DNA of 64,000 nucleotides from Microlunatus elymi (GCF_007362775.1 NZ_CP041692.1:2542001-2606000); one strand, 5' to 3'. Positions 19,319 to 26,912 are shown, numbered from the stretch's first letter. Translations and numbers: made by a program. The notes: a model not told the origin generated them from the letters alone.

Positions 19319-20014
19319 TCAACCGCGCACCTCGGCCAGCAATCGCTCAGCGGCCGCGGGCAACTCGTCCGGGCGGTCGATGATCACGTCCGGATCGCTG
19401 GCCAGCAACTCGTCGCGACTGCCGTAGCCCCAGCTGACCGCGATCGTACGCAGTCCTTCGGCACGGCCGCCGGAGATGTCGGAGTGTCGATCGCCGACCA
19501 TGATCATCTTTTCCGCGGGTGGTTCGCCGAGAGCGATCCGGGTGGCCTTGATGATTGCCGGCTTGTCGACGACACCGTCCTGCGCGCCGCCGATCACCTC
19601 GAAACGTCCGGCGACGCCATGGTGCTGCAGAAACGGGATGGCAGTGGTGATCAACTTCATCGTCGCGGTGGCCAGCCGATAGTGCGGCCGCAGCAGGTCG
19701 AGCAACTCGGCGACGCCGGGGAACAGGGCCGCGTTACGGATGCCCCGACCGAGATAGTGCCGGCGATAGGCCTCGACCGCCGGCGTGATCAACTCCTCCG
19801 GCAGTCCGATCCGGGCGAAGATCACCGCCGGTGGCGGACCGAGATCACTGAGCAACTCCGCCTCGTCCGGCGGTTCGAATCCGACGTCGCGCAACGCCTG
19901 CTGCTGGGCCGCGACAATGCCGGGAGCCGAGTCCAGCACCGTACCGTCGAGATCGAACAAGATCACCGGGCGGTCGTCGGCAACATCTGCAGGCTGAACG
20001 GACACGTACGGCAT
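19319..20014 (-). CDS. HAD-family phosphatase, phosphoglycolate phosphatase-like
   Basis: A 231-residue haloacid dehalogenase hydrolase. Motif I is VILFDLDGTVLDSAPG with the nucleophile and acid aspartates. Motif II lies around ATATMKLITT. Motif III/IV is KMIMVGDRHSDISGGRAEG. The helical cap between motifs I and II is of the Gph type. The downstream APH-like gene is coupled to it. The physiological phosphate ester is not predictable. Confidence 0.85.
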   Translation of the reverse strand: MPYVSVQPADVADDRPVILFDLDGTVLDSAPGIVAAQQQALRDVGFEPPDEAELLSDLGPPPAVIFARIGLPEELITPAVEAYRRHYLGRGIRNAALFPGVAELLDLLRPHYRLATATMKLITTAIPFLQHHGVAGRFEVIGGAQDGVVDKPAIIKATRIALGEPPAEKMIMVGDRHSDISGGRAEGLRTIAVSWGYGSRDELLASDPDVIIDRPDELPAAAERLLAEVRG

Positions 20015-20051
20015 CTCATCACAGTCCCGGCGGACGCCGCGAAGCGGTCGC

Positions 20052-20294
20052 TCAGAGCGACGCGAGCTTGGCGGTCACCTCGCGCACCGACGGGTTCGTC
20101 AGCGCGGAACCGTCGGAGAACACCAGCGTCGGCACGGTCTGATTGCCGTGATTCACCGACGCCACCAGCTCAGCGGCCGCCGGCTGTTGCTCGATGTCCA
20201 CCTCGTCGAAGTCGATCTGCTCGCGCTTCAGTTGCTGCTTCAGCCGGAAGCAATATCCGCACCAGGGGGTGGTGTACATGGTGAACGTGCTCAT
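20052..20294 (-). CDS. mycoredoxin (glutaredoxin-like, CGYC)
   Basis: An 80-residue glutaredoxin fold with redox centre C12-G-Y-C15 in TTPWCGYCFRLK and the cis-proline segment QTVPTLVF. It corresponds in size, motif and position (next to uvrD2) to mycobacterial mycoredoxin-1 (Rv3198A), which reduces mycothiol-mixed disulfides. ATG at 20294 is chosen; a much longer open frame upstream would cross the uvrD2 promoter and gene. It is divergent from uvrD2 with 87 bp between the starts. Confidence 0.9.
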   Translation of the reverse strand: MSTFTMYTTPWCGYCFRLKQQLKREQIDFDEVDIEQQPAAAELVASVNHGNQTVPTLVFSDGSALTNPSVREVTAKLASL

Positions 20295-20368
20295 GCCGAC
20301 AGCCAACCGGATCGCCGGACGAACTATTCCGCGGGATGCTCGCCGGCCGCGTTGTCGGTACGCCGGTC

Positions 20369-20374
20369 TAGGGT
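20369..20374 (+). promoter_or_regulatory. -10 box TAGGGT of a leaderless uvrD2 promoter
   Basis: TAGGGT ends 7 nt before the uvrD2 ATG. No Shine-Dalgarno sequence is present between them. The geometry is the same as for nudC and nearly the same as for moaE. Confidence 0.5.
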
Positions 20375-20381
20375 CGTCGGC

Positions 20382-22502
20382 ATGACGATCTCGGCCAGTC
20401 CTGCGGCAGTCCCCGACGCGGACCAGCTGCTGGATCGGCTGGATCCGGAGCAGCGGGCGGTGGCCACCAGCCTGGGCGGGCCGGTGGCGGTGATCGCCGG
20501 CGCCGGCACCGGCAAGACCCGGGCGATCACCCACCGGATCGCCTACGCCGTGGCGACCGGGGTGTATGCGCCGACCTCGGTGCTTGCCGTCACCTTCACC
20601 ACCCGGGCCGCCGGCGAGATGCGAGGCCGGCTGCAACGGCTGGGCATCGCTGGGGTGCAGGCCCGGACGTTCCACTCGGCCGCGTTGCGGCAGGCGCAGT
20701 ACTTCTGGCCCAAGGCGTACGGGTCGGATCTGCCGCCCGTGCTGGACAACCGGTACGGGGTGATCGCCGAGGCCGCTTCTCGGCTGCGGCTGCCCACCGC
20801 GGCGCCGGGCCTGCGGGACCTGATGAGCGAAATCAGCTGGGCCAAGGTCAGCAACGTCACCCCCGACAGCTACCTTGAGCTGGCCGGATCACGCGGTCGC
20901 GAGCTCGCTTCCTTCGACGCCGAGACGGTGGCCCGCGCCTTCGCGGCGTACGAGGAGGTCAAGCGGGAGCGGCAGCGGATCGACTTCGAGGACATCCTGC
21001 TCTGCACCGCGGCGATGATCGCCGAGCACGATCGGGTCGCCACCGAGATCCGCCGCACCTACCGGCATCTGGTGGTCGACGAGTATCAGGACGTCAGCCC
21101 GCTGCAGCAGGCGTTGCTCGACCTGTGGCGCGGCGACTCGCAGGATCTCTGTGTGGTCGGCGATCCGGCGCAGACGATTCACTCCTTCGCCGGCGCACAG
21201 GCCGGCTTCCTGACCGGTTTCGCCAAACGCCACCCGGGCAGCACCGTGATCCGGCTGATTCGCGACTACCGCTCCACCCCGCAGGTCGTCCGGGTCGCCA
21301 ATCGGGTGCTGCAACGGGCCCGCCCCGCCGACGGTGGTCAGCTCGGTTCGGTCCAGTTGGAGGCCCAGCGCGAGTCCGGCCCGGAGCCGGTGTTCGCCGA
21401 CGCAGCCGACGAAGCGTCCGAAGCCGCCGACGTCGCGGACTGGCTGGCCTCGCTGCACAAGGGCGGTATCGAGTACCGCGAGATGGCCGTGCTGTTCCGG
21501 GTGAACGCCCAGTCACCCGCCTTCGAGCAGGCGCTGGCCGATCGCGACGTGCCCTACCTGGTCCGCGGCGGCGAGCGCTTCTACGAGCGGCCGGAGGTCC
21601 GGCAGGCGTTGATCACCTTGCGCACGCAGGCCCGGATCGCGGCCTCCGGCGAATCCACCGAACCCGACTCGCGGTCTGCGGCCGAGCAGGTGAAGCTGCT
21701 GCTCGGCAGCATGGGCTGGACCGACCAGCCACCTTCCGGCACCGGTGCGGTGCGGGAGCGGTGGGAGTCGCTGGCGGCCCTGGTCTCGGTGGCCGACGAC
21801 CTGGTCCGGCAACAACCGGGTTGCACGCTGGCCGATGTCGTGGTCGAGCTGCAACGTCGAGCCGACGCCCAACACGTGCCGAGCGCCGACGGTGTCACGG
21901 TGTCCACCCTGCACTCGGCCAAGGGGCTGGAGTGGGAGGCCGTTGCCGTCGTCGGCGTCAGCGAGGGATCACTGCCGTTCGTGCTGGCTACCACGCCGGA
22001 CGAGGTCGAGGAGGAGCGGCGGCTGTTCTATGTCGGCGTCACGCGGGCCAAGACCCGGCTGCGGATCTCCTGGGCCCGGACCCGGAACGGATCCGGCGAG
22101 CGGCGGCCGTCGCGCTTCATCGACGGTGTCCGGCCGGGCAGCGGTGCGACCCGGCCGAACGGACCGGTCCGGTCTGCTCGGCGAACGTCCACCGCGCTGG
22201 CGGCAACCTGCCGATCCTGCGGCCGGCACCTGAACGATGCGGCCGAGCGCAAGCTCGGACGTCACGCCGGCTGCCCGGCCAGCTACGACGAGCCGACCCT
22301 GGAGCGGTTGCGGACCTGGCGCAAGTCCCAGGCCGAGACCGAGCGGGTGCCGGCCTACTGCGTCTTCACCGACGCAACGCTGCTGGCGATCGCGGAGGCC
22401 CGGCCTCGTACCGCGCGCGAGTTGATCAAGGTCACCGGAGTCGGCGCGACCAAGATCAGCAAGTACGGTGCCGACCTGTTGGAGGTCGTCAATGACAGTT
22501 GA
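20382..22502 (+). CDS. uvrD2: ATP-dependent DNA helicase UvrD2 with HRDC domain
   Basis: A 706-residue SF1 helicase. Walker A is IAGAGTGKTRAITHR near residue 26; also VVDEYQDVSPLQQ, GDPAQTIHSFAGAQ, LHSAKGLEWEAVAVVGV and FYVGVTRAKTRL. A C-terminal HRDC domain (roughly residues 640-706) is joined by a zinc-type linker starting CRSC. That linker reads C610-x2-C613-x14-H628-x2-C631, whereas mycobacterial UvrD2 carries four cysteines there, so one ligand position is His. The start is the ATG behind a TAGGGT box; an open frame further upstream runs antisense through the mycoredoxin gene and is rejected. Confidence 0.92.
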   Translation: MTISASPAAVPDADQLLDRLDPEQRAVATSLGGPVAVIAGAGTGKTRAITHRIAYAVATGVYAPTSVLAVTFTTRAAGEMRGRLQRLGIAGVQARTFHSAALRQAQYFWPKAYGSDLPPVLDNRYGVIAEAASRLRLPTAAPGLRDLMSEISWAKVSNVTPDSYLELAGSRGRELASFDAETVARAFAAYEEVKRERQRIDFEDILLCTAAMIAEHDRVATEIRRTYRHLVVDEYQDVSPLQQALLDLWRGDSQDLCVVGDPAQTIHSFAGAQAGFLTGFAKRHPGSTVIRLIRDYRSTPQVVRVANRVLQRARPADGGQLGSVQLEAQRESGPEPVFADAADEASEAADVADWLASLHKGGIEYREMAVLFRVNAQSPAFEQALADRDVPYLVRGGERFYERPEVRQALITLRTQARIAASGESTEPDSRSAAEQVKLLLGSMGWTDQPPSGTGAVRERWESLAALVSVADDLVRQQPGCTLADVVVELQRRADAQHVPSADGVTVSTLHSAKGLEWEAVAVVGVSEGSLPFVLATTPDEVEEERRLFYVGVTRAKTRLRISWARTRNGSGERRPSRFIDGVRPGSGATRPNGPVRSARRTSTALAATCRSCGRHLNDAAERKLGRHAGCPASYDEPTLERLRTWRKSQAETERVPAYCVFTDATLLAIAEARPRTARELIKVTGVGATKISKYGADLLEVVNDS

Positions 22503-22628
22503 AATCTGCAGCATTCGCTTCGGACGATGTGGTGTCGGAGTGCGGCTCGGCGACTTACTCGTACCTTAGGTTCTGCGCCGATCGAGCATCTGAGGTGGCC
22601 ATCGGGAAAATAAGTCACCGAAACGGGC

Positions 22629-22665
22629 TAAATCGGTTGCCACGCAGCCCATGTGGCCATAGTGT
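22629..22665 (+). promoter_or_regulatory. WhiB7-type autoregulatory promoter of the whiB7 leader
   Basis: An AT-rich element TAAAT (22629-22633) lies 3 nt upstream of the -35 hexamer TTGCCA (22637-22642). A 17-nt spacer separates it from the -10 box TAGTGT (22660-22665). WhiB7-dependent promoters are known for an AT-rich patch directly upstream of the -35, read by the AT-hook with sigma-A. A second AT-rich patch (GAAAATAAG) lies about 20 bp further upstream. Expected transcription start is near 22672. Confidence 0.7.
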
Positions 22666-22725
22666 TTCCGATGCGGCAATCATCCGGCCGCAAAATCCAC
22701 CGGACATCGAGTCAGGAGTCTGACG

Positions 22726-22770
22726 ATGTTGATCATGCGCCGAGAGGAGGCAGTGACATGGCGACGTTGA
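22726..22770 (+). CDS. 14-codon upstream ORF in the whiB7 leader
   Basis: ATG at 22726 follows a good ribosome binding site (AGGAG, 22714-22718, 7-nt spacing) and encodes MLIMRREEAVTWRR before TGA. Its 3' part contains the Shine-Dalgarno of the next leader ORF, whose ATG at 22758 overlaps it in another frame. Translation of one should therefore affect the other. A short leader peptide is expected here because whiB7/wblC leaders use ribosome-mediated attenuation. No homologue is recognised. Confidence 0.5.
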   Translation: MLIMRREEAVTWRR

Positions 22771-23099
22771 CCCGCAGCATCAGCACGCGGTCCACCGTGA
22801 TCATCCCAGCATCGCGCCCACGGCTGACGATGTCGCTGTCGCGTGCTCTCGGCACGATCATGCCCGCCGGTGGCCGTTATTCCGCCTCCGTCCGCCCGAC
22901 GGCCGGCATCGCGCTTCATCAGGACCTGCTGTCGCAGATCAATGACCACAAGTCCATCACCACCGACGTCACCGTGCAGCTCGACTCGAGCAAGCCGTGC
23001 GCTGCCGTCATCGACCAGGGTGCTCAGGGTATGAGCCGCAACGCCAAGGGCGCCTTTGTCACCAGTCTGGGGTCCAGACCTCCGAGTCCACCGGTGTAG
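22758..23099 (+). CDS. 113-residue leader ORF upstream of whiB7
   Basis: The ATG is preceded by the strongest ribosome binding site of the region (GAGAGGAGG, 7-nt spacing). The reading frame keeps GC-rich third positions throughout, so it is probably translated. The product starts MATLTRSISTRS, is basic at the N-terminus, has no membrane segment and is not recognised. The stop codon at 23097 falls 19 nt before the attenuator stem, a placement suited to coupling translation to terminator formation. It may be a longer regulatory leader peptide or a small protein with its own function. Confidence 0.55.
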   Translation: MATLTRSISTRSTVIIPASRPRLTMSLSRALGTIMPAGGRYSASVRPTAGIALHQDLLSQINDHKSITTDVTVQLDSSKPCAAVIDQGAQGMSRNAKGAFVTSLGSRPPSPPV

Positions 23100-23118
23100 A
23101 TCAACACCGAGCCGACTC

Positions 23119-23157
23119 AAGGCCGTGAACCCGAGGCAATCCGGGATTCACGGCCTT
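23119..23157 (+). terminator. attenuator hairpin in the whiB7 leader
   Basis: AAGGCCGTGAACCC (23119-23132) pairs with GGGATTCACGGCCTT (23143-23157), leaving one bulged A and a 10-nt loop. The sequence after it is CGTGTTTCC. It stands between the leader ORF and whiB7 and would block read-through. Just upstream, GTCTGG (23065-23070) and CCAGAC (23074-23079) can form a smaller competing hairpin inside the leader ORF. Confidence 0.75.
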
Positions 23158-23179
23158 CGTGTTTCCCGGCCCAAACCGA

Positions 23180-23210
23180 GGGCGGTTCCGCCCGGCGTAA
23201 ACCAACGCCG
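23180..23210 (+). promoter_or_regulatory. two tandem small hairpins between attenuator and whiB7
   Basis: GGGCGGTTCCGCCC (23180-23193) is a 6-bp stem, followed at once by CGGCGT/ACGCCG (23193-23198 and 23205-23210) with an AAACCA loop. They share one base, so they may compete. They lie about 34 nt before the whiB7 start and could influence ribosome access or antitermination. Confidence 0.4.
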
Positions 23211-23243
23211 TAGCGGGCCACCCGAGAAGAGAAGTTGGCCGAC

Positions 23244-23696
23244 ATGTTTGATGCAGTCAGTAACCAGTCCCTGGCCACCCAACTGCTCGCGCCTGTCGTG
23301 GGGGAGATCTTCGATCCGATGTTCGCCGCGGACGACACTCCGTGTCGTCTCGTCGATCCGGAGGTGTTCTTTGCCGAGCAGCCCGCGGATGTGGAGTACG
23401 CGAAGTCGCTGTGCCGCGATTGCCCGGTGCAGGATGCCTGCCTCGCCGGCGCCCTGCAGCGGCACGAGCCGTGGGGTGTCTGGGGCGGACAGTTGCTGGT
23501 CCAGGGTGAGGTTGTGGCTCGGAAGCGCCCGCGAGGGCGTCCACGGAAGCATCCGTTGCCCGAGCAGACCGAGGTAGCTCCCTCCGTGGTGCGCCGGTGG
23601 GCCCTGGAGCCGCAGCACAAGGACCGCCGGGTTGCCGTCGGTGCGCAGCAGGGTCCGGGGCGCGGGTCCGAGGACCGTCCGGAGCGAGCGGCATGA
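23244..23696 (+). CDS. whiB7: redox-responsive transcription regulator WhiB7
   Basis: A 150-residue Wbl protein with the four iron-sulfur cysteines (one in DDTPCRL, then LCRDCPVQDAC), the beta-turn motif GVWGG, and a C-terminal AT-hook RGRPRKHP. The AT-hook identifies it as WhiB7/WblC, the activator of intrinsic resistance to ribosome-targeting antibiotics, which works with sigma-A. ATG at 23244 is preferred (AGAGAAG 9 nt upstream); an in-frame TTG at 23235 would add three residues. Regulation is probably by the promoter and attenuator described upstream. Its stop overlaps a small downstream ORF. Confidence 0.93.
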   Translation: MFDAVSNQSLATQLLAPVVGEIFDPMFAADDTPCRLVDPEVFFAEQPADVEYAKSLCRDCPVQDACLAGALQRHEPWGVWGGQLLVQGEVVARKRPRGRPRKHPLPEQTEVAPSVVRRWALEPQHKDRRVAVGAQQGPGRGSEDRPERAA

Positions 23697-23806
23697 CCGC
23701 CGAGCCGGTCGGCAGGATCTTCGGCGGACCGAGCACCCTCGGCGGGGGTCGGGCGAGCCGGATGTTCCACGCCGTCCGGCTCTGGCTCGGTCGCGCCCTG
23801 TCCTGA
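23693..23806 (+). CDS. 37-residue ORF coupled to whiB7
   Basis: The ATG overlaps the whiB7 stop codon (ATGA), and the frame encodes a glycine- and arginine-rich peptide beginning MTAEPVGRIFGG and ending RLWLGRALS. It would be translated by ribosomes leaving whiB7. No family is recognised. It ends inside the first copy of a 22-bp tandem repeat. It may be a real small protein or a chance frame. Confidence 0.35.
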   Translation: MTAEPVGRIFGGPSTLGGGRASRMFHAVRLWLGRALS

Positions 23807-23842
23807 TGACCTGGGGTAGCTGTCCTGATCGCCTGGGGTAGC
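23799..23842. repeat. 22-bp tandem duplication after whiB7
   Basis: TGTCCTGATGACCTGGGGTAGC (23799-23820) is followed directly by a second copy that differs at two positions (23821-23842). It lies between the small coupled ORF and the terminator. Confidence 0.8.
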
Positions 23843-23851
23843 AGGTCAGAA

Positions 23852-23893
23852 ACGCCCGCCGCCCGGCAACTTCGGTTGCCGGGCGGCGGGCGT
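23852..23893. terminator. strong bidirectional terminator between whiB7 and the VOC gene
   Basis: A perfect 19-bp stem with a TTCG tetraloop: ACGCCCGCCGCCCGGCAAC (23852-23870) and its complement (23875-23893), followed by TCTTGTCT. It lies between the converging whiB7 and VOC genes and can serve both. Confidence 0.9.
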
Positions 23894-23925
23894 CTTGTCT
23901 GCTGATGCGTTACGGCAGCGGGTGA

Positions 23926-24303
23926 TCAGTCGTCGAGCTCGGCCGTGTGGCATACCGCCTCGATGTTGTTTCCCTCGGTGTCGCGGACGAAGACGGCGAA
24001 GTAGTGCTCGTGGTATTCGGGCCAGATCCGCGGCTCGTGCAGGATCTCCGCGCCGAGATCGGTCGCGGCCTGACCGAACGCCCGGACCGTGGCCGCGTCC
24101 GGCGCGGTGAAGGCCACGTGCACCTCGCGGTTGGCGCCGACACCCTCGAAGGTGGAGATCCAGAACTGCGGCTGTTCGGTGCCGTAGCCGACGGCGACGC
24201 CGAAGTCCATCAACCGGCGATGTCCGAGCACCCCCAGGACCTTGTCGTAGAAGGCGCTCGCGGTGGCCATGTCACTGACGTTGATGCCGAAATGATCAAT
24301 CAT
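23926..24303 (-). CDS. VOC-superfamily (glyoxalase/dioxygenase-like) protein
   Basis: A 125-residue single-module vicinal-oxygen-chelate protein beginning MIDHFGINVSDMATASAFYD. It has repeated beta-alpha-beta units and a closing FVRDTEGNNIEAVCH segment with the usual C-terminal metal-ligand Glu. Candidate metal ligands are His4, a central His (EVHVAF) and this Glu. Members range from glyoxalases to antibiotic-binding proteins; its place next to whiB7 makes a resistance role conceivable, but nothing in the sequence proves it. Confidence 0.8.
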   Translation of the reverse strand: MIDHFGINVSDMATASAFYDKVLGVLGHRRLMDFGVAVGYGTEQPQFWISTFEGVGANREVHVAFTAPDAATVRAFGQAATDLGAEILHEPRIWPEYHEHYFAVFVRDTEGNNIEAVCHTAELDD

Positions 24304-24373
24304 GGCTCGATCCTTGCCGAAGCCACCGACACTCGCTGCCGAAGCGATCGATCCGATCTCGCCGAATCCGCTG

Positions 24374-25696
24374 TCAGGCCGGTTCGACCGCGAACCCGGG
24401 CAGAAACTCGTCCAGCACGGCCCGGAAACCGGCCGTGATGCCGAGCTGGGAGAGCACCGCGATGCCGCCCATCCAGACCCGGTGGATCAGCAGGTAGTCG
24501 GTCGGCAGGTTGAACGCCTTGCCGAATTCGCGGGCAGCGATCGAGTCGGCGTTGGCCTGCCGGTAGATGTCCTGCATCCAGGCCCGGTTGAAGGTGAACT
24601 GCTCCTCGGCGGCCGGTTCGACGAACGGTGCCAGGTAGTCCATCACCAGTTGCGGATCCACCTCGCGGGTGAGGAATCCCTCCTGCTGCAGCAGCGCCAC
24701 CGCCGCATGATCATCGCCGGTCATCGCGATCCGCAACGTCCGGCCGATCTCGTACGGCAGGCCGTCGGGAAGCCGAGCCACCAGGCCGAAGTCGACGACG
24801 CCGAGCCGCCCGTCGGCCAGCACCTTGAAGTTGCCGGGATGCGGGTCGGCATGCAGCATCTGGACCCGGCTCGGGCCGGCGAACAGGAAGCGTACGTACT
24901 TCAGGCCGATGGTGTTGCGTTCGTCGTCCGGCCGGTCGGCGATGCCGGTCAGCGGCTCGCCGTCGATCCAGTCGCTGACCATCACCCGCTGGGTGTGCGC
25001 CAGCACGTTCGGTACGACGAACTCGGGATCGTCGGCGAAGGCGTCGGCGAACGCCTGCTGGGACCGTGCCTCGAGGTTGTAGTCGAGTTCCTCGTCGATT
25101 CGGGCCGCGAACTCCTCGGCCACCGCCTTGACGTCCATCCCACCGGCCAGCGGGCCGGCGATGGAGGCGAGCCGGCCCAACTGCTTCAGGTCCGATCGCA
25201 GCGCCTCGTCGGCGCCGGGGTACTGCACCTTCACCGCCACCGTCCGGCCGTCGGACCAGACCGCGCGATGCACCTGGCCGATCGAGGCGGCCGCGGCCGG
25301 CCGCGACTCGAAGCTGCGGAAGTGATCCCGCCAGTGCGGGCCGAGTTCACGCGCGAGCACCGCGTGCACGCGCGAGGTCGGCATCGGCGGCGCGGAATCG
25401 CGCAGCATCGACAGCTTCTCCCGGTACGGGGCAGCCACCTCGTCGGGCAGGAACGACTCGAACAGGCTCATCGCCTGGCCGACCTTCATCGCCCCGCCCT
25501 TCAGCTCACCCAGCACCCGGAACAGCTGATCGGCCGCCCGCGCCTGCAGCTGCTCGTTCACGGTCTCCGCGGGCGTCCCGCCCAGCCGCTTGCCCAGGCC
25601 GAGGGTGGCCCGGCCGGCATAGCCGATCGGCAGCGAGGCGAGTTTGGCACCGCGCCGGAACGCGGAGCGGGCCAGCGAGTCGTCGTCTGAACTCAT
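24374..25696 (-). CDS. ABC1/UbiB-family atypical kinase
   Basis: A 440-residue ABC1-family protein. Visible are the family-defining KxGQ motif (GAMKVGQAMS), the Ala-rich loop AAAASIGQVHRA in place of a Gly-rich loop, the VAIK-type lysine in VAVKVQYPG, and the metal-binding VVDFGLVARLP. M. tuberculosis has an ABC1 protein (Rv3197) beside whiB7 and within its regulon, so conserved linkage is known; a direct role in resistance is inference. Start at ATG 25696; an upstream open frame lacks a ribosome binding site. Confidence 0.9.
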   Translation of the reverse strand: MSSDDDSLARSAFRRGAKLASLPIGYAGRATLGLGKRLGGTPAETVNEQLQARAADQLFRVLGELKGGAMKVGQAMSLFESFLPDEVAAPYREKLSMLRDSAPPMPTSRVHAVLARELGPHWRDHFRSFESRPAAAASIGQVHRAVWSDGRTVAVKVQYPGADEALRSDLKQLGRLASIAGPLAGGMDVKAVAEEFAARIDEELDYNLEARSQQAFADAFADDPEFVVPNVLAHTQRVMVSDWIDGEPLTGIADRPDDERNTIGLKYVRFLFAGPSRVQMLHADPHPGNFKVLADGRLGVVDFGLVARLPDGLPYEIGRTLRIAMTGDDHAAVALLQQEGFLTREVDPQLVMDYLAPFVEPAAEEQFTFNRAWMQDIYRQANADSIAAREFGKAFNLPTDYLLIHRVWMGGIAVLSQLGITAGFRAVLDEFLPGFAVEPA

Positions 25697-25795
25697 GCGG
25701 CCATTCTTGCTCAGCAGCAATCCGGTCCGGCTCGGCCCAGACGTGGCCCTCGTCACGCGGCCCGTGATCACGCGTCCTGATCCGGATGTGCCTGG

Positions 25796-26791
25796 TCACG
25801 CGTACCAGGCGCAGCCGCAGGACGGGTGCATCGGCCAGCTGCGATAGCGCAGCTCGCACTCGGGCGCGACCAGCTCCAGCGTGCCCGAGGCGGTGCTCGG
25901 TACGCCGCCGGCCAGATGATGGGCGAGCTGGCCGACCGCGGTGGTACCGGCCCACGTCGCCAGCAGCGGCAGCACCGGCAGTCGGGTGCGGCACAGCTGG
26001 GCGAGCAGCAGCGGCCAGGCTTCGTCGGCGTCGCGGCGGGTCAGATCGGTGCAGCGCAGACACGGGCCGCGACCCGGTCGGACGAACGGACCGACCAGCA
26101 CGCCGTCGAGAAGCGGTCGGACGAAGAGGTGCGGGTGGTCGATCCGGGTGTAGTCCTCGCCGATCGCGCGGTCCGGTTCGGCTCGGTCGGTCGCGATCAC
26201 GGTCAGATCGGGACTGAGATGTTCGGGCTTGGTCCAGTGGCCGACGACCCGGACCTCGGTAGCGCACGGCAGCCCGTCGGTGTGGTCACGATCGGGCAGG
26301 TGTTGCAGCACGGACTGCAGTGCCTGCGCGGCCGAGGACGCGAGCCCCGGCCGCGGGTACACGGCCGGGTCGATCGGATCGCCGTCGACCAGGAAGAGGC
26401 TGCCGACCTGAGCCTCCAGCAGTGCGGTGGCGACCGCACGTCCGAGCCGGCCGGCGCCGACCAGTCGGATCCGCTGCCGGGACAGGTCGATGGCGGCGGC
26501 GGGGGCCGAGGTGTTGTCGATCAACAGGCCGGCGGAGGACAGTGAGCGCAGGATCCGGTCGATCAGTTCGGGCTCGATGTCCGAGCGTCGGGCCGCGGCC
26601 AGGATCTGCGACCGGCCGTGGTTGCCGTCGACCAGCGCGAGCACGGCGCGCAGGCCGGTCGGTGCACCGGAGAGCACCAGCCCCGCGTCCGGTCCGAGGC
26701 CGATCTGGAGTTGGCCCGGGCCGCGCTCCAGCACGGGCATACCGGGCACCAGACGAGGTCGTTCCTCGGTGGCGCGATCGACAGCTGGCAT
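25796..26791 (-). CDS. ThiF/E1-like protein related to TOMM cyclodehydratase partners
   Basis: About 331 residues (ATG 26791; GTG at 26839 would add 16). The N-terminal ~100 residues resemble a winged-helix peptide-recognition region (EPELIDRILRSLSSAGLLID). Next is an E1-like nucleotide-binding fold with IRLVGAGRLGRAVA and LFLVDGDPIDP. The C-terminal part has CLRCTDL and ends HPSCGCAWYA, a CxxC plus CxC pair that could bind zinc. No YcaO gene or precursor peptide is seen near it. Mycobacterial Rv3196 occupies the same position. Confidence 0.65.
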   Translation of the reverse strand: MPAVDRATEERPRLVPGMPVLERGPGQLQIGLGPDAGLVLSGAPTGLRAVLALVDGNHGRSQILAAARRSDIEPELIDRILRSLSSAGLLIDNTSAPAAAIDLSRQRIRLVGAGRLGRAVATALLEAQVGSLFLVDGDPIDPAVYPRPGLASSAAQALQSVLQHLPDRDHTDGLPCATEVRVVGHWTKPEHLSPDLTVIATDRAEPDRAIGEDYTRIDHPHLFVRPLLDGVLVGPFVRPGRGPCLRCTDLTRRDADEAWPLLLAQLCRTRLPVLPLLATWAGTTAVGQLAHHLAGGVPSTASGTLELVAPECELRYRSWPMHPSCGCAWYA

Positions 26792-26912
26792 GAGTCGATT
26801 CTGGGGCCACGGCGGCCCCGGACCCGGGCGGTTGTCCACAGGTACGGGTACAGACCGCGCGGCGGATCGAGTTGCGTCGTCCTCGGAAAGGGCGTCCTGC
26901 GGAGACGACGAT

